A stretch of 23,688 bases of DNA from Syntrophaceae bacterium UBA5744. Lineage in GTDB: Bacteria > Desulfobacterota > Syntrophia > Syntrophales > UBA2192. Positions 19,652 through 23,688 of the stretch are shown one piece after another; within the stretch, counting starts at the first letter, position 1, and the number at the start of each line of letters is the position of its first letter. The translations under genes and the position numbers were made by a program. The notes below the pieces were generated by a model. That model did no database searches. It was not told where the DNA came from and saw only the letters and a program-made list of their open reading frames with translations. Location: the NCBI GenBank assembly GCA_002419215.1, contig DIFQ01000031.1, positions 1 through 23,688 of the forward strand. The letters run 5' to 3'.

Positions 19652-21046
19652 ATGCCGACCATCCGCTACTACAGCACCAACCGCAACCTCGATGCCGTTG
19701 CCGGCCTCACGCCGTTCAAGGGGCACGTCTCCTTCCGCGATGCCCTGATCCAGGGCCAGGCGCCCGATGAGGGGCTTTTCATGCCGGAACCCATCCCGGC
19801 GCTCTCCCTGGAGGATATCCTGGCGCTCAAGGGGGCCCCCTACGCACAGACGGCCCTCCTTGTGGCGGAGGCTTTCCTGAAAGACGATCTGCCCCGGGAA
19901 GCGATCAAGGAGATCGTCGAGGATTCCTACAACTACGACGTCCCTCTGGAGCGGGTCTTCGACCGCATGGTCGTCATGCGCCTCGACCGGGGGCCCACGG
20001 CCTCCTTCAAGGATTTTGCCGCCCGGATGATGGCGAGGCTCATGAGCCGCCTGCGCGACAGGGGAAAGCGGCTCAACGTGCTCGTGGCGACCTCGGGCGA
20101 CACGGGAAGCGCCGTCGGCGAGGCCTTCAAGGGCGTAAAGGGGATCGGCGTCTATATCCTGTACCCGCGCAGCGAAGTCAGCGGGATGCAGAAGAAGCAG
20201 CTCGACACGATCGGCGACAACGTCCTGGCCCTGTCCGTCGACGGGAAGTTCGACGACTGCCAGAACCTCGTGAAGCAGGCCTTCTCGGACCCGGGGCTGT
20301 CGCAGCTCAACCTGACCTCGGCCAATTCCATCAACTTCGGCCGGATCATGCCGCAGAGCATCTACTACGTCTACGCCTATGCCCAACTCGCCGGGAAGGG
20401 CGAGGAGATCGTCTTCTCCGTCCCCTCGGGGAATTTCGGCAACGCCCTGGGATGCGAATACGCCCGGCGCATGGGGCTCCCCGTACGGATGCTCGTCATG
20501 CCCACCAACGAAAACGACGAATTCCCCAACTACCTCAGGACGGGAGTCTACGAGAAGGTCTCCCCGTCACGGGCCTGCCTCTCCAACGCCATGAACGTGG
20601 GCCACCCGAGCAACCTGGCCCGCTTCTTCGAACTCTTCGGGGGGACGGTGGACCGCACGGGTGTCGTGCACGTCTACCCCGATCTCAAGGAGATGCGCAG
20701 GCGCATCTTCTCCGTGAGCATCTCCGACAGCGAGACGAAGAAAACCATCCGGCGCGTCTACGAGCAGTACAACCTCCTGCTCGAGCCCCACGGGGCCGTG
20801 GGCTGGAGGGGGCTCGAGCATTACCTGGAGGCCTGCTGCGGACCCATCGCGGAGGCCTGCGTCTGCCTCGAGACTGCCCACCCTGCCAAGTTCCCCGACG
20901 AGATCATCGAACTTCTCGGCATCACCCCCGAGGTGCCCCGGAGCATGAAGGACCTGGACAAGCGGACCGGCGAGCCCGTCGAGCTGCCCGCCGATTACGG
21001 CCGCCTGCGATCCTTTCTGCTCGACACGCTGAAAGGGACGGACTGA
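19652..21046 (+). CDS. thrC: Threonine synthase
   Basis: A 464-residue PLP enzyme that converts O-phosphohomoserine to threonine. The N-terminal threonine-synthase domain (YYSTNRN...FRDALIQGQAPDEGLFMPE) is followed by the fold-type II PLP domain. The PLP lysine is Lys120 in GPTASFKDF. VATSGDTGSA is the phosphate-binding loop, and SVPSGNFGNALG is a further family motif. Length fits the E. coli/yeast-like class. GAGGT lies just before the ATG. The 4-nt gap to the LysR gene implies co-transcription, which is odd functionally and may be incidental. Confidence 0.96.
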   Translation: MPTIRYYSTNRNLDAVAGLTPFKGHVSFRDALIQGQAPDEGLFMPEPIPALSLEDILALKGAPYAQTALLVAEAFLKDDLPREAIKEIVEDSYNYDVPLERVFDRMVVMRLDRGPTASFKDFAARMMARLMSRLRDRGKRLNVLVATSGDTGSAVGEAFKGVKGIGVYILYPRSEVSGMQKKQLDTIGDNVLALSVDGKFDDCQNLVKQAFSDPGLSQLNLTSANSINFGRIMPQSIYYVYAYAQLAGKGEEIVFSVPSGNFGNALGCEYARRMGLPVRMLVMPTNENDEFPNYLRTGVYEKVSPSRACLSNAMNVGHPSNLARFFELFGGTVDRTGVVHVYPDLKEMRRRIFSVSISDSETKKTIRRVYEQYNLLLEPHGAVGWRGLEHYLEACCGPIAEACVCLETAHPAKFPDEIIELLGITPEVPRSMKDLDKRTGEPVELPADYGRLRSFLLDTLKGTD

Positions 21047-21077
21047 GGGATTTCCTGCCGGCGGGAACGATCCGCCG

Positions 21078-21563
21078 TCACGACGGGGGCAGCGGCGGTT
21101 TCTGAGAATCCGAGGGCGGCTGTTCGGGAGTGATTTTTTCGGGGGGTTGGGGCGACGGGGGTTCGTCTTTTGGCGGTTCTTTCTCTTCCGGGGCCTCCCG
21201 GGCGATGAAGATGCTCCGGGCAATATTTTTTCCGTCTAGTTCGAGGTATTTGACGGTCGCTCTGTTTCCGGCGGTGATGTCGGAAAGCCTGCTTTGATCC
21301 CTTCCAATGTGGATGATCGTCTTTTCCGTTGCATAGATATCAACGTCCCCGTCCTTTCCCCGGATGGTCAATTTGCCCGCCCTCGGGTTGATACCGGTCG
21401 TCTCGCCGGCGAGATGGATGATCTTGAGGGGACTCTTTTTCGCAGACGCAGCTTTTGCCCGGGCGACCTTTTCCGGCGCACCTTTCTTTTCCGGCTGCTG
21501 GGTACAGGATACACAGAGGAGAAGCATCGGAAGCAGGAGGCTGATGAGGCATCTACCCTTCAC
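21078..21563 (-). CDS. Putative lipoprotein with Pro-rich tail
   Basis: A 161-residue exported protein starting at GTG (21563) with GGAGGGG upstream. The signal sequence LLLPMLLLCVSC ends in a lipobox-like Cys20, although Cys rather than Leu at -3 is atypical. A Lys/Ala-rich segment follows. Residues about 46-120 look like a small beta-barrel of the DUF5666 style (GINPRAGKLTIRGKDGDVDIYATEKT). The last 40 residues are Pro/Glu/Lys-rich and probably disordered. It converges with thrC. The function is unknown. Confidence 0.8.
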   Translation of the reverse strand: MKGRCLISLLLPMLLLCVSCTQQPEKKGAPEKVARAKAASAKKSPLKIIHLAGETTGINPRAGKLTIRGKDGDVDIYATEKTIIHIGRDQSRLSDITAGNRATVKYLELDGKNIARSIFIAREAPEEKEPPKDEPPSPQPPEKITPEQPPSDSQKPPLPPS

Positions 21564-21667
21564 AAAACCCCTCCGTCAAGCCCGTTATCTTTCATGACAC
21601 AAGACAAGCCGCGCCGGGACGAATCCGCCGCACTTCAGTGTTTTATGGACGGCCGGCTTAATTGAGA

Positions 21668-21697
21668 AGAGGGGCATTGTCTGGACAATGCCCCTCT
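21668..21697 (-). terminator. Strong hairpin, probable terminator of the Lys/Ala-rich gene
   Basis: AGAGGGGCATTGT (21668-21680) pairs perfectly with ACAATGCCCCTCT (21685-21697) around a 4-nt loop, a 13-bp stem. On the minus strand the following T-tract is weak, so it may act as a terminator or as a 3'-end stabiliser for the gene ending at 21727. Nothing else is seen in 21564-21726. Confidence 0.65.
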
Positions 21698-21726
21698 CGG
21701 AACTGCGAAATCAGGATGTAAGGGCG

Positions 21727-22065
21727 TTACTTCTTCACGGGGGCTGCCGGCGCTGCCTGGCCCTCACCGACCTTGGGGGCTTCCGCCGCCTTTTTCTTCT
21801 CGGGCGTCTGGGCCTGGCGCTTCTCAGCCTTCTTGGTCTTTTTCACTTTCTTCGTGTCGGGCTTTGCCTGACCTTCAGCAACCGCGGGGGCTTTCGCCGC
21901 ATCCTTCTTCTCGGGCGTCACTGCCTGGCGCTTCTCCGACTTCTCAGTCTTCTTCCCTTCAATGGGTTTTGCCGGTGCATCCTGCTTCTGGGCCTGAGCA
22001 AAGCTCATGCCGACCGTACCGAACACGAAGAGAGCGGCTACCAGAATCGCGAAATACTTTTTCAT
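21727..22065 (-). CDS. Secreted Lys/Ala-rich protein with internal duplication
   Basis: A 112-residue protein with a clear signal peptide (MKKYFAILVAALFVFGTVGMSFAQA) and a highly basic, low-complexity mature part. Two similar blocks of about 31 residues repeat, each containing EKRQAxTPEKKxAAxAP followed by GEGQA or AEGQA. It is probably disordered and periplasmic. AGGAGG at 9 nt supports the ATG at 22065; the longer open frame to 22224 is AT-rich leader sequence. I do not recognise the family. Confidence 0.8.
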   Translation of the reverse strand: MKKYFAILVAALFVFGTVGMSFAQAQKQDAPAKPIEGKKTEKSEKRQAVTPEKKDAAKAPAVAEGQAKPDTKKVKKTKKAEKRQAQTPEKKKAAEAPKVGEGQAAPAAPVKK

Positions 22066-22284
22066 TCCTTGTATCCTCCTAGTTTTTGGTTTGGATTGGA
22101 TTGCTGCTCTGTAGAGCAAAAATCGAACCAGAAAACAAGTAATTAAAATTGTCAATATAATCAAGCGCTTATCGGAAATGGTCCGATTGTTTTTATTGCA
22201 AAAATTACGTATTTTGGAGAACAAATCCCTTTTTCAAATAAAAATGACAAATATTGGAATACAGTTACAGATTTATGATGCTCA

Positions 22285-22482
22285 TTGCATATTTCGGAAA
22301 GAAAGAAAATCGAAGAAGCCATCCTCGAACTGAAGCGACACCGGGGCATGCGAAGATCAACGCATCCCTCATGCCGAATCAAAGCGCTGGAAGAAGATCG
22401 GAGGCTGTGTTACAGAATCGTGACGCTGTGTCCGGGTTGCGCCCGGCGGCAAAAACTCTGCTTCGGAGGAGGGGGTTCATGA
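22285..22482 (+). pseudogene. Possible remnant of a PAS sensor gene
   Basis: The open frame begins HISERKKIEEAILELK, which closely resembles the end of a PAS/PAC domain (xDITERKKAEEALRE). The preceding PAS domain is absent, with stop codons directly upstream, and the rest matches nothing known to me. The frame ends in an ATGA overlap with the next gene, so translation of a small ORF cannot be excluded. A decayed fragment is more likely. Confidence 0.35.
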
Positions 22483-23444
22483 AGATTCAGGAGATCAAGG
22501 CGAAGGATCTGAAACCGAAGAAATTCATCGACGAGAAGGTCCGGGAGATCCGGGAGATCGCGGGAGACGGGATCGCCATCAGCGCCCTTTCGGGCGGCGT
22601 GGACTCGTCGGTCGTCACCGCGCTGGCGCACAAGGCGCTGGGGAAAAAACTCAAGACCTACTTCATCGACAACGGGATCATGCGGGAGGGCGAGCCGAGG
22701 AGGGTGAAAGCCCTGTTTGCGGAGCTGGGCATCCCCGTGACGATCGTCGATGCCCGGAGGGCCTTTTTCGACGCCATGAAGGGCATCACGGACCCCGAAC
22801 TGAAGCGGGAGGCCATCACCCAGACCTTCTACAAGAAAGTGTTCCGCGACCTCGTGTTGAAAAGCAAGGCCACGGTGCTGCTGCAGGGCACGATCCTGAC
22901 CGACGTCGAAGAGACGGCGGCCGGGATCAAGCGCCAGCACAACGTGTTCGAGCAGATCGGCATCGACCCGAAGAAAGCCTTCGGCTACAAGATCAGCGAG
23001 CCTCTCATCCAGCTCCGCAAGGACGGGGTCCGCAAGGTCGGCATGGCCCTGGGGCTCCAGAAATCGCTCTTCGACCGCATCCCCTTCCCGGGGCCTGCTC
23101 TGGCCGCCCGGGTGATCGGCGAGGTGACGCCGATGAAGATCGCGCTCGTGCGCAAGGCGACGGTCATCGTCGAGGGGGAGCTCGAGAAGGTGAAGGCCTT
23201 CCAGTACATGGCGATCCTGCACGAGGACCGCGTCACGGGGATGCGGGCAGGCAAACGGGACTTCGGCCTGCAGGTCGAGATCCGCTGCTGGGACAGCGTC
23301 GATGCCCGGAAGGCCACGCCTACGAGGCTTCCCTGGCAGACGCTCGAGCGGATCGCGGGGAAGATCCTCGGCGCAGTGCCCGGTGTGGTGAGCGTGACCT
23401 ATAACCTCGCCACGAAGCCGCCTTCCACGATCGAAGCCATCTGA
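22479..23444 (+). CDS. GMP synthase-like ATP pyrophosphatase without glutaminase domain
   Basis: A 321-residue protein homologous to the C-terminal two thirds of GuaA. The PP-loop SGGVDSS is at 38-44, followed by FIDNGIMREGE, LQGTILTDVEE, KRQHNV and RIPFPGPALAARVIGEVT. The dimerisation domain ends TKPPSTIEAI, where standard GuaA ends KPPATIEWE. There is no N-terminal class I glutaminase. Several XMP-site motifs differ: HHNVGGLP becomes QHNVFEQI, and GDGR becomes RAGK. It may be a GuaAb-type subunit working with a separate glutaminase or free ammonia, or a paralogue with another substrate. A strong GGAGGAGGGGG site lies before the ATG at 22479. Confidence 0.82.
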   Translation: MKIQEIKAKDLKPKKFIDEKVREIREIAGDGIAISALSGGVDSSVVTALAHKALGKKLKTYFIDNGIMREGEPRRVKALFAELGIPVTIVDARRAFFDAMKGITDPELKREAITQTFYKKVFRDLVLKSKATVLLQGTILTDVEETAAGIKRQHNVFEQIGIDPKKAFGYKISEPLIQLRKDGVRKVGMALGLQKSLFDRIPFPGPALAARVIGEVTPMKIALVRKATVIVEGELEKVKAFQYMAILHEDRVTGMRAGKRDFGLQVEIRCWDSVDARKATPTRLPWQTLERIAGKILGAVPGVVSVTYNLATKPPSTIEAI

Positions 23445-23599
23445 GGCATCGCGGCTTCCGGGTCGTCGCCGGCGAAACAGGTAAGAGGGCAGAAAGCGCC
23501 GCATCGTGACGGACGAACACTGTTTGGTCTGCACGGCCGGTGCGGGCACCAGCTGACCGGGCGCGATTGCCTGACAGGCGGTCGGCCTGCACTTAAACG

Positions 23600-23662
23600 A
23601 GTGAAAAAGTGAGTAAGTGCGTGAGTGCTCGAGTGAGGAACTAAAACACTCAGGCACTCAGA
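23600..23662. repeat. Octad array pair, unit near AGTGAGTA
   Basis: AGTG starts at 23600, 23608, 23616, 23624 and 23632, exactly every 8 bp. The complementary CACT follows at 23647 and 23655. This is the same arm-and-counter-arm design as the other arrays but with an unrelated unit. The rest of 23445-23688 holds nothing else I can identify. Confidence 0.82.
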
Positions 23663-23688
23663 CAGGTAGTGTAAAGAATCTTGTGTAA

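Noticed and set aside
22083..22105. Possible sigma-54 promoter (TTGG...TTGC)
   Set aside because: The distance between the GG and GC elements does not match the required 10 bp in any alignment tried.
23445..23599. Possible RNA gene in the last intergenic region
   Set aside because: Short GC-rich pairings exist, but I could not form a tRNA cloverleaf or any riboswitch consensus.

Overview
The window looks like part of a chromosome of a GC-rich, anaerobic bacterium of the former Deltaproteobacteria (Desulfobacterota, perhaps Syntrophales-like). This rests on gene content: a UGA-containing selD, the yedE/yedF/DUF3343 selenium cluster with its LysR regulator, FmdB and DUF4124 proteins, and many short intergenic repeats. 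No marker gene fixes the genus, so the taxonomy is inference.

Layout. (1) 1-2050 is the edge of an integrated element. A tyrosine recombinase gene of visibly lower GC than the rest lies next to the 3' end of a tRNA-Thr(CGT) gene, with candidate integrase arm sites, an inverted repeat and a terminator between them. The element continues to the left. (2) 2051-7001 is a cell-wall precursor block: an alanine racemase with a roughly 270-residue C-terminal domain I do not recognise, then two tandem, diverged D-Ala-D-Ala ligase paralogues. The second has Tyr-to-Phe and Ser-to-Cys changes in the catalytic triad, so it may make something other than D-Ala-D-Ala. (3) 7002-14666 is mixed: a small HExxH protein with an FmdB zinc ribbon, a hybrid PAS histidine kinase, an alpha/beta hydrolase, an MFS transporter, a P-loop protein and two DUF4124 envelope proteins. 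(4) 14680-18581 (minus strand) is a selenium operon: yedE-like transporter, yedF, a DUF3343 protein, an NAD(P)HX-dehydratase-like protein and selD. SelD is itself a selenoprotein, with in-frame UGA at codon 17 and a SECIS-like hairpin behind it. A divergent LysR gene lies upstream, followed 4 nt later by thrC. (5) 21078-23444 holds a putative lipoprotein, a Lys/Ala-rich secreted protein with an internal duplication, and a GMP-synthase-like ATP pyrophosphatase lacking the glutaminase domain.

The most striking non-coding feature is a set of intergenic arrays with exact 7-bp or 8-bp periodicity. Heptads are at 4352, 5562, 5605 and 14101. Octads are at 7067, 10252, 11368, 12737, 14174 and 23600, most of them as a purine-rich arm followed by a complementary pyrimidine-rich arm. 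Three of the octad arrays share the same unit sequences. They recall the short tandemly repeated repetitive (STRR) sequences of cyanobacteria. Other dispersed palindromic repeats lie at 4397-4460 and 5692-5824.

Genes likely to work together: alr with the two ddl genes; the five selenium genes with the LysR regulator; the HExxH and fmdB pair. Stretches of more than 300 bases without a gene are 2051-2377 (tRNA promoter, palindrome), 5559-5936 (repeats only) and 7002-7303 (octad array, inverted repeat, promoter).
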